Of a stretch of DNA of 64,000 nucleotides, positions 47,290 through 60,602 are shown one piece after another; the stretch's first letter is position 1, and the number at the start of each line of letters is the position of its first letter. The translations under genes and the position numbers were made by a program. Source of the stretch: Brienomyrus brachyistius (taxonomy: Eukaryota > Chordata > Actinopteri > Osteoglossiformes > Mormyridae); the NCBI RefSeq assembly GCF_023856365.1, contig NC_064542.1, positions 20,581,338-20,645,337 on the forward strand, read 5' to 3'. Below the pieces are notes generated by a model, which was not told the DNA's origin, searched no databases, and was given only the letters and a program-made list of their open reading frames with translations.

Positions 47290-48540
47290 GACACGTCCAG
47301 ATTGGGGGCTGGAATTGCTACCCCAACAGAAATGCTGAAATCCTCCAGACTGATGACTTACAACAACACTCACGTTGCATTAAGGAAATCAAACAGCCAT
47401 TCGCAGGACATTATTTACGATTTTACAATCGCAAAAAAAAAAAAAGTACAGGTAGACGGAGCCGGCTGGCCTATTAAAAAACATGGCATTATGGTCAAAT
47501 CAGAAGAGCTCCACATCTGCTCTTGGTACCTTGGGAGAGCAGACAGTGTTTAGAGGGAGCAAATGAGAAGGATCTAGATGAAACACAAAGGTTGACACAG
47601 CAAGGAATAGAATAAGATAATCGGATTGTTTTCTGCTTTAATAGAAAGCGTATGTATGATGCTATTACATGCTTGATATAGAGGGGTATTTTTAAATGGT
47701 ACTATTTGGAAAGCATCCATGTGGAGCACAGATTATTCTGGAAGGGGTGGGAAAAGCAGAAAGAGAAACAGTGAGTGTGAGAGAGGGAGGGAGGGCGGTA
47801 ACCACAGCGCTGGACACCAGGGGTTGATTGGTGCTTGCTGCTGTCCGTCAATTGACACCAGCTGTGACGTCATCACACAGTGATTTTTGGGCTTTTGTCT
47901 GAAGAGAACACATGCAGATTCTGCACAGATTCTGGATCTCGGGAGTGGGGCGGGGGTCAGAGGTCACACCGAAGTCTGGGAACATGCTGTTCAGGTTCGG
48001 TCACACACCAGCAAGGAGGTACGATGCCGGACAGAGCAGAAATATGATGTCAGCTGGGGGGCAGGACCTTGCCTGAGTATACATTAATGGCCAACATCTA
48101 GCAGTTTTGGCATTAGGCTTTAAAAATTACTGCATGAATATTAGCGGTGATGTTTATAAACAGTGTTTACAAATATCACACATTGGATGATTAAATATGA
48201 ACTGGAGTAACTGGAATAAAGTTCCAAAAATTGGAAGCGTTTCCACAGTTTTGGCCAGAGGGTATTTCAAGGGGAGTAGCCATTAAGAAAATCCAAAAAA
48301 ATTAAATCCTTTGACTGACCTGTTGAATGAAAACTCCACAGGGTAAAATACTCATTAAAAAGACTAAAAAGTGAACAATCAGCTAACATGAAAAAGCCGC
48401 CTCATTATGTAGGTCTGCTTAAGCCTGTTATTACAGGGTGATTGATTTGGGAAATGGCTAATTTGTGAGAGTCATATGACATGTAAATGACAGGCTATCA
48501 GTTTAAGGAGCATGTGAAAAATCAGGTATCAAAAATTATA
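47290..48540. other. Intergenic DNA, nothing recognised
   Basis: Moderately AT-rich sequence, short A runs, no gene structure. Confidence 0.4.
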
Positions 48541-48544
48541 TTTC

Positions 48545-48860
48545 CATCTATCTATCCATCCATCCATCCATCCATCCATCCATCCATCCATCCATCCATC
48601 CATCTGTTTATCCAGGACAATGTAAGGGGGTTTGCCTATTCCAGGCAGCATATGGCACAAGGCGGGGGAGACCCTGGATGGGATGCCAGTCCATCGCAGG
48701 ACTCACACACACTCACACAAACACACACACACACAATACGTCCAATTTTTATGATGCCAGTTTGCTAATTGCATGTCTTTGGACTGCAAAAAGAAACCCG
48801 AGGAGGCCCAGGCAACATGGAAAGAACATGCAACCTCGCATGCGGACTGAAGCTGCGTTT
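48545..48860 (-). mobile_element. SINE 3' region, antisense, with (CATC)n tail
   Basis: A (catc)n run at 48557-48604 is followed by the antisense SINE body (ggatgggatgccagtccatc, a CA run, gcatgtctttggactgcaaa, then gaaagaacatgcaacctcgc). The reverse strand reads as the usual ...tttgcatgttctttcc... and (GATG)n order. Confidence 0.7.
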
Positions 48861-49844
48861 GCTTCACTCTTGTCAGTTTCACTTATAACTAATCTGCGAT
48901 AGTAACGGCCGTATGTCACACGTGTGTGAGAGCTGATCCCCTTTCTGCTCTGTTAAATATGCTTGTGACGGGTGTGTGCTGTTGTCCTGAGGTGACATCA
49001 CAGCCCCTTTCAGGCTACATTAGCTGTCCGGGGCAGCGCATCATTCCGGAACACTGAGCTGCAGAGTCTGGGAAAACAGGGAGGCGAGAGACGAAACCAT
49101 CCCAGGGAAGCCGCTATGCTGACCTGCTCCTCTTGGGGCTCGACTGGTCTCTCTCTCTGCTCCGGTCACTCCGTGCACAACCTGGAGGCTTCCGGAATAG
49201 ATGCACAGCTCTCGAGGTCTGCAGGCAAAGACGGAAGCAGGGAGAGGTAACAAGAAAAAAATAAATTAAGAAAAAAAGGAGCCAACATCGACTTCTCTCC
49301 TCAGATATGCTGGTGAGAAGAGGAGGAGGGAGGGTGTCGCTCCGAATGTGTGATGGCGAAAATGAGAATGAAAGCAGAGGGCATGTCTCACCCCGAGCAC
49401 AGCCACAGACTCCGACGCCCCAAATTCACAGGAGGAAAGTCTCAGCCGATCGCCGCTGCGCTCGCATGTAAGGGCGAACAAGAAAACCAAGGCACCTTGG
49501 GGGGCGAGAGGGCAGGGGTGACACTGGAGCACGGAATTCCAAAAGATAGGCCCTCTGCAGAGGGAGGCGGGGGTATCCATGAGCGGGGATCGTGCAGCAG
49601 GAATTACTCCTACATCACTGGGACTGCACCTTGTCCCTATACTTCAAATTGCTTTAGGAACATGACGGGAGTGTGGACAAGCCAAAGATGGAGCCGTAGG
49701 GTGGGCGCTGATGGTGGGGGCTTAAACACACAGAGGCGAGAGCCGGGTGGATCTGAAAGAAGCTGCCAGCATGGATCCCGTGTGATTCAACTGCTTTATA
49801 AGGGAAGATTAGGCTCTTTATTCACACAGGTAACGGAGCGTGGC
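48861..49844. other. Intergenic DNA, nothing recognised
   Basis: No repeat or gene recognised. The upstream half of the 49350-50171 open frame has no domain I can identify and runs into the GA satellite. Confidence 0.4.
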
Positions 49845-50225
49845 TGCGGAGAGAGGGAGAGAGAGAGAGGGGAGAGAGAGAGCGACAGGGAGAGAGGGAG
49901 AGGGGAGAGACAAAGAGAGAGAGAGAGTGGAGAGAGAGGGAGTGGGGAGAGACATAGAGAGAGAGGGGAGAGAGAGGGAGAGGGGAGAGACAAAGAGAGA
50001 GAGAGAGGGGAGAGAGAGGGAGAGGGGAGAGACAAAGAGAGAGAGAGAGGGGAGAGAGAGGGAGTGGGGAGAGACAAAGAGAGAGAGAGAGAGGGGAGAG
50101 AGAGGAAGAGGGGAGAGACAAAGAGAGAGAGGGGAGAGAGAGCGACAGGGAGAGAGAGGGAGAGGGGATAGATAAAGAGAGAGGGGAGAGAGAGCGACAG
50201 GGAGAGGGAGAGGGAGAGGGGAGAG
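49845..50225. repeat. GA-rich satellite with about 42-bp period
   Basis: Purine-only plus strand built from units like gacaaagagagagagagagg and ggagagagagggagagggga. The overlapping open frames of 99-273 codons on both strands are low-complexity artefacts. Confidence 0.9.
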
Positions 50226-50434
50226 GAACCTGGAGAGGAGCCAGCTTTCACACCTCCACACCATTCGGGGGGCAGGCTCACTGTATTGTGGCCAAAAGTT
50301 GCTCTGGGTGGGGGGGGGTGCCTCTTCTTCCCAACAGGCAGCAAAGCCAGGCTGAGTGGGAAACACAATAAAAGCAGCACCTGCCAACGGTCAGGGTCCA
50401 GGAAGCCCCCGTCCCAGCTGTGTGGACACAGCCA

Positions 50435-50760
50435 CTACTCATACAGAGCTGCTCATTCTGGCAGCGGAGACGCTGCCCAGCATCCATCCGTCTTCCAGTC
50501 CCCTAAGCAGTACAAGGTCGCAGTGAACCCAGAGCCTCTGCCAGGAAGCACAGGGCAGGAGAGCACCCAGGACGGGATGCCAGCCCCGAACAAGGCAGAC
50601 ACTCTGCGGGCAGTTTAGCAAAGCCAAGTCTCCTAACTGCATGTCTATGGACTATAGGAGGAAACCTGAATACCAGGAGGGAACCCTTTATACATATATA
50701 CAAAACGTAGGGTGCAACGTGAACCCCCACGGGTGAGGCAACAACCCCCAATGCACAGTA
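50435..50760 (-). mobile_element. SINE, antisense, diverged
   Basis: It carries cagcatccatccgtcttcca (tail), gcacccaggacgggatgcca, and actgcatgtctatggactat followed by aggaggaaacc, the antisense of the standard fish SINE body. Confidence 0.6.
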
Positions 50761-50800
50761 GTATTTGGGGAGCTAAATCACCACTTTAATACCCATTAGT

Positions 50801-51340
50801 AGGGGTAGGCAATTCTGATCCTGGATTGCCAGCATCCAGCAAGTTTTCTATCCTACCTGATGAGTTTCTATCTTATGAGGAGAGGATAGCTGAGCTCAAT
50901 CTGTTTAGCCTCGAGCAAAGGAGACTAAAGGAGGTCATGATCCAGGTATATAAGATTCTAATAGGTTTGGATGCTGTTCAGCCAAATGGTTACTTCAATA
51001 TTAGTTTAAATACTAGAACTCGCGGCCATAAGTGGGAATTAGCGGGAGAACATTTTAAAATGGATTGGAGAAAGCACTGCTTTACACAGCGTGTAGTTAG
51101 AGTATGGAATAGTTACTCTAGCTCAAGCTAAAACCATGGGTTCCTTTAAATCAGATCTAGATCAGATTTTAACTACTCTGAGCTATTAGTTAAGTTCCCT
51201 CCAAACGAGCTTGATGGGCTGAATGGCCTCCTCTCTTTTGTAAATTTCTTATGTCAGAGATCAGGTGTGGTGCATCAGAGACCAGGTAGGATGGAAAACC
51301 TGCTGGATACTGGCACTCCAGGAACAGGGCTGCCTACCCC
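50801..51340. mobile_element. Fold-back element interrupted by a LINE 3' end
   Basis: Left arm at 50801-50862 starts aggggtaggcaattctgatc and includes ccagcatccagcaagttttc. The right arm at 51253-51340 is its inverse complement (gaaaacctgctggatactgg to gctgcctacccc). The two arms are separated by a LINE fragment. Confidence 0.7.
50863..51250 (+). mobile_element. LINE 3' end (ORF2 C-terminus and 3'UTR)
   Basis: It encodes YEERIAELNLFSLEQRRLKE, then RTRGHKWELAGEHFKMDWRK and FTQRVVRVWNS, the C-terminus of CR1/L2-like ORF2 proteins. The typical 3' phrase cgagcttgatgggctgaatg followed by gcctcctctc comes next. Confidence 0.75.
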
Positions 51341-51344
51341 TTCC

Positions 51345-52330
51345 CTATAGAGATAGATATGGTTTGGGATTCATGGACAACCTGTTTCGAGGACAATTTC
51401 CAAGCAAGCCTGAGGCTCCCAGCAGAGTCAGACTCTGAGCCTGTAATGTGAGTAATGATCCACTCTGGTCCGTCTCAGCCTCTCGCCGCCTCGTCCCTGG
51501 AGCCGCTCTGGATGGCAGCCGATCATCCGCTTGCAGCTGCTTAACAAGGCGTGACGTTACCAAAGCCTCATCGAGGTTGCATGGATGACATTCAGTAGGC
51601 CGGACCTTGTGAGCCAAACCGGATGAGTAATTATGCATCAGGCAGATACATCAGCTCACCCTGTCTTTTGTTAGCCCTGCCCCCGGTGTCATTTAGTTTC
51701 TTATAAATGCATCTAATAGCATGTAATTAGTCTACCAGGACTTCAGCTGTACAGGCAGAGTTAATATCTTACCCAAGGTTAAGAGATTGGCTAATTGCAT
51801 TTGTTCCACCTCTCTTATCTCTGGATGCTCGTTCGATCCATCAAACTCTGAGAGGATGGCGCTGTGGCAAACCAAATGACCCCCCCCCTCCTCCACCCCC
51901 GCACACTCCCACACGCAGCCCCTCACATGGGGAAAGCGTAGAGGAGGAGAGCGCCGAGTGCAAGGAGCAGGCCAGCGTTTGCTGAGCATGTCATGGAGAC
52001 GTAGCATGCTGCCGACCTTCCGTTTACCCTCCAGATTGTCACCCTGCCCCCACGGGAGACTCCCTATTGAAATCAGGGGTAGATGAAAGCGAGGAGGCAT
52101 GACATTCATGCAGGGAGGATGCATGGATGCTATTCTGGCACTTTCTGTACCAGCCGGGTCTGACAGCCAGCACACAGGGAAAGAGGAATTAGCAAGCTAG
52201 AAAAAATGGCAGGGTATTCTGTCTAAGAGAGAGGCCTACAGGGTCAAAGAAGACTGTTTCTTGGTCTTCATTCTGACTAACCCATCCATAACCTTGAGAC
52301 TAGAAGCACACTGACCATCTCATCCCCTCT
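51345..52330. other. Intergenic DNA, no gene recognised
   Basis: No exon structure or repeat that I can name. Confidence 0.4.
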
Positions 52331-52336
52331 CCTCAC

Positions 52337-52442
52337 CGTCTAACCACTGGCAGAAGTCATATGCATCTTCTGCTCCCCGCACCCATGAAATATCATCCTT
52401 CTCCTTCCAGAAGATGCCTTTCAGGTCTCGGCTGTCACTCAT
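52337..52442 (-). other. Unrecognised candidate first coding exon
   Basis: On the minus strand an ATG (52442-52440, context aaagATGa, in-frame stop just upstream) opens 35 codons, MSDSRDLKGIFWKEKDDISW then VRGAEDAYDFCQWLD. They end at a good donor (GACG/gtgagg) in phase 1. The composition looks protein-like, but I know no matching family and found no following exon. Could be chance or the start of a small unknown gene. Confidence 0.25.
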
Positions 52443-52444
52443 CT

Positions 52445-55400
52445 TTTATTTACGTCTCTCTTCCTCCAAAGAAACAGTCCTGTTTGATCGTGCTTTTCGG
52501 TACCAAGCTTTGAGGTCAAACCCTTGCATGTGTGGGACTCTGAAGCTCCTCTGCTGCTGAGGGGCAGGATGGAACAGGGCCCAATGTGAGATACCCAAAA
52601 CCAGGACACATCACCTCTGCTCCACACCATCCAACTGGGGGCCGAACCTGCAACATCGCGTCTCCCGGCCGGCTCCACCTGGATGGGACCAATGGGTCTC
52701 CATACCGGGACATCAGATACTTTGAAAGAAATGCAGAACCCTAACCTGGGATGGCAGACACACAGACTCAAGCCTACATGTTATTCCAGGTCTCCTCAAT
52801 ACATTAGCGGGACACCCAATAATGCAAAGGTTTGCTCTAATTACGGGCTGTTGGTTTAAAACCACCACATGGTCTCAAGAGCACCATTTGAATAATTCCA
52901 TATTATTGACACAATGTGAGTACAGGGGCAGCCCCTCAACCTTGGCCATGCACTCTTCGTCTCTGCCTGCCACCACTCACAGCGTGTCTATGTTGTTCTA
53001 CTGCTTGCTGTTGACCTGCGGGCCAGAACCTCGGGTTCTGTCGTGGAACCGTTATTCCTGGAGATGCTCTGAGGGCAACGGAAGTTGCTCCAGCTCGCTG
53101 TCACTTCTTTCCTATGTTACATCTGGTCAAATTATGGATTGTCCACCCCTCGAGCCACGGACCGAACGGGGGAATATCGTTGCATAACGAGCACGGAAAT
53201 CTAGACTAAACGGGTTACATAACGCTGAAGAAGGCTCCGAACCATGGAAGGGCCCCGCTCGTGGGCGGACAGCATCTTTCCCGCTGCCAAGCCCCTGTGT
53301 TTGGTGAGTAATCAGGCTTTTATGTAATAAACTAGCAGCTCTGATGGACCTCTGTCAGCTTACGGCAACATGTGCGAGAAAAGTCACAAAGCGGGAACAG
53401 CGTGCCTCAGACTCACCAAGCTGCCCGCTCTTCTGCAACCAAGTCATCAGCACAGATGTGCGAAGACCCCTCCCTCTTTCTGTTATTTTTAAGTGACAGC
53501 ACAAAGTGTGCTGTGGGAACGATCTAACGCAGTGGATCAGAGGCGGGGGAGGGAGATTATAGGGCTCTTTCATGACGCTCCTAGTCATATCGGAAAATGA
53601 CAACTCGTTAGCTGCCAAGCAGGAACACACACACCGTTAACTGAGCTCAGCTCTTAAATAAATGTGGTATTAATTGAACTGAAAATTCTCACTCTGACGA
53701 AATGTTCCTGAGATGTTCTTCAACGTCAGCCGGTTCTCACTGCTGTCCTCACGTCGCCTAAGTGTTGACAAGTCAACAGAGAGAATCAAAGACTCATCTT
53801 TAATCATGATGACGTTATTTTGACTTTATCAATCGCCGCAGAAACCAGCCGCAGAAGCCAGGGAAATTTTGGGCGGCGTAGAAACCAAAGGGCTGAAATC
53901 GTATCCGTCCACTACAGGATGTGGTGAGAAACCGGGGGCAGTCAGACACCGGTGATCTCGCCAATCACACCACCTGCCTCACTGTCAGCCTCTTATCGGA
54001 TTTCTGTCTCCCTTGGAAATGGCTTCTATCAGGAGATCTGGCCTAGTGCAAGTGAGACAGCTGCTGTACTGGCCAATGTTCAATCGTGGTCTCATACTCC
54101 TGAGCCATGTGTGAGATCACCTGCCTTTCAGGGGGATTGTGGGGGGACGAGGCATGTGTGTGCCATAAGACATTAGACAATAAAAGTGAGGAGAATGTCG
54201 CTGTCAAATAATCAGCTCTATTTTAGAAAGAATGAAAATCAGTTTTCACGGTTCTTTTGTTTTGTTTACTTAGAGTATCATAGATATCATGGATAAGTCG
54301 TCTGTAGGAAAATCCCCACAAAATGAAGATATAACCATATGTTTTAAAGTCTATGTTTTAGTTGTTTTAAACACACATTCATGTACTGTGTATATTGCAT
54401 ACTCCCTATGCTTCTATAGAATCATCAGCTACGTAAGAGCGTTCCTTTTCCACGTGAGAGCTTGAATTACCAAATGATATATACGAAATGATATGTGCAT
54501 GTTTAGCCTCAAAGAGTGGGAAGATTAACCTCCCCTGTTGATTAGTCTGATGAAATATCGCTGGAAGTGATCAGTGTGCATCCGTGCATCTCCGGCAACC
54601 AAGAATCAGATTTAATGGACGCTAATAAACATGGACACCCGGTAGGTGGGAACTGCAGGAAAGTGCACTCCCGCCTTTACACTCCTGCAAGCATTTCTGA
54701 GAAATCTCCTTTGACGAAACACATTTGATGGAAAAATTGAGAGGAACGGTTTCCATGGAGATGCTGAAGAAGGTAACTTGGAACCCAAGGCCGCAGGATT
54801 TCTTTATTTATTTTCGTTTCTACTTTCTTTCTTCCCAGCGGAGTTTCATGCAGTTTTCCCAACTCCACAGCGTACGTGCGGTTGAGTTCCGTTGAACGGA
54901 ACATGGAAAAGGTGAAGCAGATAATCTCACACGGGAGAAATCTCTGCTTCAAAATTCACAATGACAGAGCCAAGACTCACGGCCAAAAACCAAGCAATCC
55001 ACATGTACTGTGCAGGTGTTCAAATTCTGCACGAATCCAAGCTAGCAAAAATCCGCAATTAGAAAGGATTAGATTCACAATTACAGCTAATTACATGATA
55101 ATTATATGCTAAGGCTGCATTTCTAAATCTTCTTAAAAATTGAGGTTAAGGAGAATCACATAGGACAATGGTGGTCTCAGTGCTTCTATGGACCTCATCA
55201 AGCACTGAAGTACATGACAACATTCAGTGCTATCTGTAGGCAGCAAGGGAATTTTAATTAGGGCGCGAGTTCTCGCTCAGGCGTGACTCATTTGCGTGGC
55301 TGTTCAGACGCCTTGATCACATGTAACATTTTGAACGACGTGGTTCTTCGGGAATGAAGCATAAAAGGGTTGAGATCAAACTTAAACGAGACGGCAGCCA

Positions 55401-57735
55401 AGCCTTCTACAGCGCCAGGGTCGGGGGCACAAGTGTCCTGCCTGCTGGAAAAACTGCATAAAAGTTTTTGGTAATAAACACGTGAGAGGCTTCCGGAAAC
55501 ACGCTTAACATCCTCTGTCAGCAGCACTGTCCGTGTATTTCATGCATTGATGAGTTACTAAGGTTCTTGTACTAAGATCTGCTGCTTTCACAAAACACCC
55601 CAAAAACAAATTCTAATTTAATTTTTCATGCTGACCTTGGGGTATAATGAAGCTGCGATGGGGGAAGTCATGACGCCTAAGGGTCGACTGTACTGGAGTG
55701 TTAAGAACATACTGGATGGGTCTAAACGTGATAAAACGCAAAAGACTGAAGCCAGGTTTTCCAATCTAGTGATTCTCAAACTTGTACTCAAGCTCCCTGC
55801 TTAGGGTCACAACCGTCCGATTTTCCCCGAACACGTCCTCTTTTTGGACCCCCGTCTGGGCACCTAGTCTTTCAAAAATTGCCGGTTTATCGGGGTTTAG
55901 TGCTGCAACTCGCTAAATTGCAAGTTACATTGCAGTAGCAAGTGAAGGAAAAGGCTCCAATTTTCAATATATGGCAGCGACTAAAAATGTGAAATGCAAA
56001 CCCCCAAGTGTCACGCCGCTCACGAGTGACGGTAACTTCCAGAAACCAGTGGCACTTGGACACGATGAAGTTGAACCTTAACTTAGCGTTTAGTGTTATT
56101 TGTTGAAAAAGACTTGTATATATGTATATTGCATCAATTTTTTGTAGACTGTAAAACAACTGCAGGGTTACGATCCGTATATTCATGAGCGAAGCGCTAC
56201 CTGATTGGTCGCTGAATGCGAAAATTCTCCTTTTTCATCTCACCAAATATGGTAACCCTTTCCTTGCCAGACAGTCCACTCCGAGAAGCAAAGCTCTAAT
56301 CAATTGTCTGACAATTGCAGAGTTTTCCATAGATTGCCGGGGATTTACGTTCATATGGATAATATTCCGCTAATCCATATTCATGTATGCCAGTAGAGGT
56401 TAGACAGGGCGTTACTCACCCTGTTAATATTGACTGCAGTATTAACCTCACTGTGAGTGGTACTGTCTTTTCATTATGAGTTCCCATGATTTCTATTACT
56501 GCGAATTAGATGCAGGTATTAACATTGCAAATGGAAGGGGAGGGAATAATAGATTATCATGTAATTGCATTAGTGTCTCATCAGGGGGCGATCATGAGCA
56601 CACAGGCTGTAAGGTTGGGGGTTTTAATGGTCTGTCCATAGGGTGAGGAAAGGCAGTGAGCTGTAAGAAATAACCTGCCCCGATGCCCACCCTCCACCCT
56701 CCAAGAGTAGACCCCCCCCAACCACACCATGACACCACACCCACTGCTCAGGCCCACGTTCCGCTTTGCAGGCCACATAAATAAACAGACAGATGGCTTT
56801 TCATGGCCCCTTCTGAGAGATGGCATGTTTATCTGTCCTCGGCCCCAGCCGACCCCCCCCCTCCACCCCCTAACAACCCCTACCCCCCTTTAACTTGTGA
56901 GGGAATTTGATAACAAGGCAGCCAGAGAGTAGCCCTGCTTCTGGCCAGCCCGGAAAATGGGGAGGGGGTGTGACCTGATGCCGATCCCATGTGAGAAGGG
57001 GCGCTCAGGATGAGCCGGGCGCTGGGGGGATTACGAAGGGGGGGGGGGGGGGGGGGGGGGGCGACGTCGCTGCCTTTTTTCACCACAGATACATTATTGA
57101 TGCACACAGTTGTCTGAATGGTTCACCCTGGCATGCTGGCACGCATTCTGAGCCGCTGCCCATTTTGATAAAAAATGGGGCCGGTTAGTCTTTTACTCTG
57201 GTGGGATCGATGCCGTCGGATAACAATTTACATGATCAGTAACCTGCTGAAAGATGGAATCAATCCCTGGAAAGCTGGAAGTAGCTTTTAACTTAAACAC
57301 TCATTTAAAATATGCTGACCTCCCTCTGAACTGGACTATGAGAGGAGGATGACAGTGATGATGAAGGTGATGATGGCCATAGATCGCTCAGTGCGTTAGG
57401 CTGCGTCTCTCACAGGACACTCACGGCAATCGTTATTACCGTACGGCCGCGTGGAGACTTTGAGCTCAATGGCACAAACAGGTTATGGTTCCTGTGGGCG
57501 GCAAGTTCCCACAGTTCTGTATCTCTTTGCCGGTGACATTTCTAACTGACAGACTGATGGTTCCTGTCCACAAGGTGAACCTCGCAATAATTGCACTGTT
57601 AATTTGGATAATCACATTATTAATTTGGGTAATTACACTGTTAATTTCAGCCCCTGAATGTTTCTCTGTATCCAATGACGGCTTTGCTATGCAGCTTTTT
57701 GACAACCTGTCCTCTCACACCAGCAGAAACTGGGA
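52445..57735. other. Intergenic DNA, no gene recognised
   Basis: AT-rich in places (54180-56600). The motif-bearing block at 56400-56580 and the poly(G) at 57038 are listed separately. No gene structure was found. Confidence 0.4.
57038..57061. repeat. Poly(G) tract, 24 bp
   Basis: An uninterrupted run of G. Confidence 0.95.
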
Positions 57736-57739
57736 GCCT

Positions 57740-57945
57740 CTGGGAGCGTTTCCCAGTCCGGTCCGCAGGGACCCTCAGACAGTCCATGTTTTTGCTCCCT
57801 CCCAGCTCCCTGACCCTGTCTGTCCAGATATGTGGACTGTCTGGCAGGGAGCAAAAATGTGGACTGTCTGGCAGGGAACCAGAAGGGGGGAAAAACATGG
57901 ACTGTCTGAAGGTCCCTACGGACCGGACTGGGAAACACTGCTGTA
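57740..57945. mobile_element. Fold-back MITE, family A copy 3
   Basis: Left cgtttcccagtccggtccgc, agacagtccatgtttttgct and ccctccc; right gcaaaaatgtggactgtctg and cggaccggactgggaaacac. The inner part has an extra partial duplication of the gtggactgtctggcaggga segment. Confidence 0.78.
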
Positions 57946-57949
57946 AGGG

Positions 57950-60575
57950 TTTGTGCCCAGTGCTACATGGAACTGGAACTGATTCTGTTCTGGTACAATG
58001 GGGTGCTTATGTGTTTGTACACAGACTTTAAAGGTGTATTTATAAACGTGATCTATTTTTTACACGGGGTCTTTGGAACCACCGAAATGATCCATTCCGA
58101 GCCTTTTATCTGTGTAGGGTTATAAAAAAAATCATTAAAGTACTCCATTGAGAGGAGGATACCGGTCTGATTCAGGACCTCACAGGGCTCAGCTTTTAGG
58201 GTAATGAGAACGCCCCCCCCCACCACACTCAGCTGTGGGGTGCTGAGGTATCCTACAGCCACTGGAAAGTCAGATAAGGCAGCCTGAGGGTAGAAACTGG
58301 AGTTCCACTGGATTTCAGAGAGGGTGTCGAAGCTGCAGTATTTGATGGCCAGGGGTGATGTAGAGGGGGGGAGTGACAGGGGCCTAAAATATAATTGGAT
58401 TGGTCTGGGTTGGGGGCCCAATATGATATGCTTTAATGGGGACCCTGTTGATGGCTGTGAGGGAATGTTCTAAAATAATTACTTTAAGCCAAGTTTTAAC
58501 ACTATTTTGGTAATAATACTATGCTCTGTTTCACCATAAGTGTGCTCAAATGCACCAAGGCATTCCAAATCTCTCACAGGACCAGCGAAAAATTATCTTG
58601 CACTTTCATATGAACAGTTTGTCTGGTGGAACCTTAAAGAATTTGTCACAGTCTGTCCCTCAGAAATGAGGAGCTAACGCTTGCCCTGTGTCTTTGCATT
58701 CAAGGCAATAAAGCATGAGGCTGCCCTCCATCTTGCTTCTGTTACTGCCCAGCCCTGCACACCAATCACTGAAATTTTAAGTGTCGCCGGCCGTGGCTCG
58801 GCCAATCCAGCGTGACGTTACAAGCCGCTATCCTCAAATTCTGTTTCACCACGCTAAAGAACCGTGCTGACCTTTTTATGATCCCAGTCAGGATGTAAAT
58901 GAATCAGGAGAGGTTCCAAATGATTTTCTTCAGTTTTCACACAACTACTGCAAACACCCGGTTCAAGCATATATACACGGGGCAACACCAGGATTCCATT
59001 TGTACTCCAGTACAAATTCTTGGATTCAGCAGATGACAGACTAATTACAATAAATATACACAGTATGCAATTAATTTAAGATGAAATACTGCCTGAGAGT
59101 GCATTCTTTTATCAAATAGGAATTTAATCACGTCTTCACAACTACCTTGGAGAATACTGTCAGTTTAGAGGAAGATGGCACCTGCTTCATTTGTGAGGAA
59201 AAAACTTAAGCAGACTCACAAAGTACGGCTGTGGTCACACCACCTGCACCACCTCCCACTTTGGGAAGAATATTTGAGGTTACAAAATGCTGTCCAGTGA
59301 CGAAATCACATTTCCTGTCTGGGGCCCGAAATGTCACCACCCCCAACCTTTGCTTAAATAACACGTTTACTCAATGTTGAGTTAAACAGAAATAAACAGC
59401 TTGAAGAACCAACAGAAAGACCACAGGGTTTGTCTGCTGCCATATAAAGTGAAAAGCCGGCTCTTGGGCGCCAGGAAGCACCATTTAAACTATGAATTTA
59501 ACCTTTAACCTTTAAACAGGGAGTGTGGCAGGTGTGAGCTGCATCTTTGGTGTCTCTCAGCATGAGACGTCTTGTCCTTCGCCTCCATCTCCCTTTTATA
59601 AGCCCCAAAGCAATCCGCTTCTCCCGGTCAGCCGTGCACCCTGCCACATGCCTTCCGAGATGCACAATCGGCAGTTACGCGGCTTCCTTACGGGAATCGA
59701 TGACACACTGGTAGCTGTATTGTTCTATGCGAAGATTCTGTGCAAAAGAGCCTTTGTCACTGCTGCCGAGTGAATGCTGCACAAGCAGATGTGTCACGCT
59801 GCCTAAAAGCGTCTAGCATTGCTGAAAAACCGTGCTAAAACAAACAGCAATTCCCTGCATGGTTGTCGAGGACAGTGGGGCCACAAACATCATGTCAAAT
59901 TAGTGGTTTTTCAATGCCCAAAACCCACATGTTTGTCAGGCCATTTTAAGGGGTAAACCTCCCTCCCAACATTGTCAGAGTAAACAAACAGGACCGAAAG
60001 AAGAACTGAAGGCTATTTTTCATGTTTACTAGGGGGCAGCATTAGCAATGGGAATGTTAATTGAGAATGAGCAGGTCAGATGCGCTGTCAGCATTAGGGG
60101 TTAATGGAAATAGAACAAATGACCTTGGGATGCAGAAGGGAGAGATCGTTCATTGAGGTGGGGGAGCGGGGGTTTATAGCTGCCATAGTCCTAGTGCTAC
60201 TCAATTGGCTGAAGAAAGGTATGGGTGGTGGTTTTTTTTTGGGAGGGGGGCACATGTAGAGTGAATACCACGTGTGAAATAAGATTGAACTGATAACCTT
60301 GACCTCCACCAGGCACTGATCAAAACCCAATCCTTGTAATTTTCCAAAATGGCCGAAATCAGCGGCAGTGGGGTGGGAGGGGGTCCTGTGTGGCCGAGTC
60401 TGAAGAGCCTGCTGGTGTCTGCTGACGTCCCCAAACTGCTGACTGCGTGACCCCAGCTCTTCCCGGCCAGACAGGCTGGATTTATTACCTCCCTCATTAT
60501 GAGCAGGATTGGCTTCGCTAAGCGCTGAGCACCAGATATGGGAGGAGATCAGAGAGCCAGCAGCCTCCGTAGCTC
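57950..60575. other. Intergenic DNA, no gene recognised
   Basis: It includes an open minus-strand frame of 122 codons (58421-58053) that I cannot assign. No exon structure otherwise. Confidence 0.35.
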
Positions 60576-60576
60576 G

Positions 60577-60602
60577 GTGTGTGTGTGTGTGTGTGTGTGT
60601 GC
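60577..60602. repeat. (GT)n microsatellite
   Basis: About 12 GT units. Confidence 0.93.

Noticed and set aside
49350..50387. Long open frames on both strands (up to 273 codons)
   Set aside because: Low-complexity Arg/Glu or Ser/Leu/Pro translations of a GA satellite.
53244..53303. Good Kozak ATG with 20 codons and a gtgagt donor
   Set aside because: Too short to judge and no partner exon was found.
58053..58421. 122-codon minus-strand frame
   Set aside because: No recognised domain, no splice or promoter context; kept only as an unassigned open frame.
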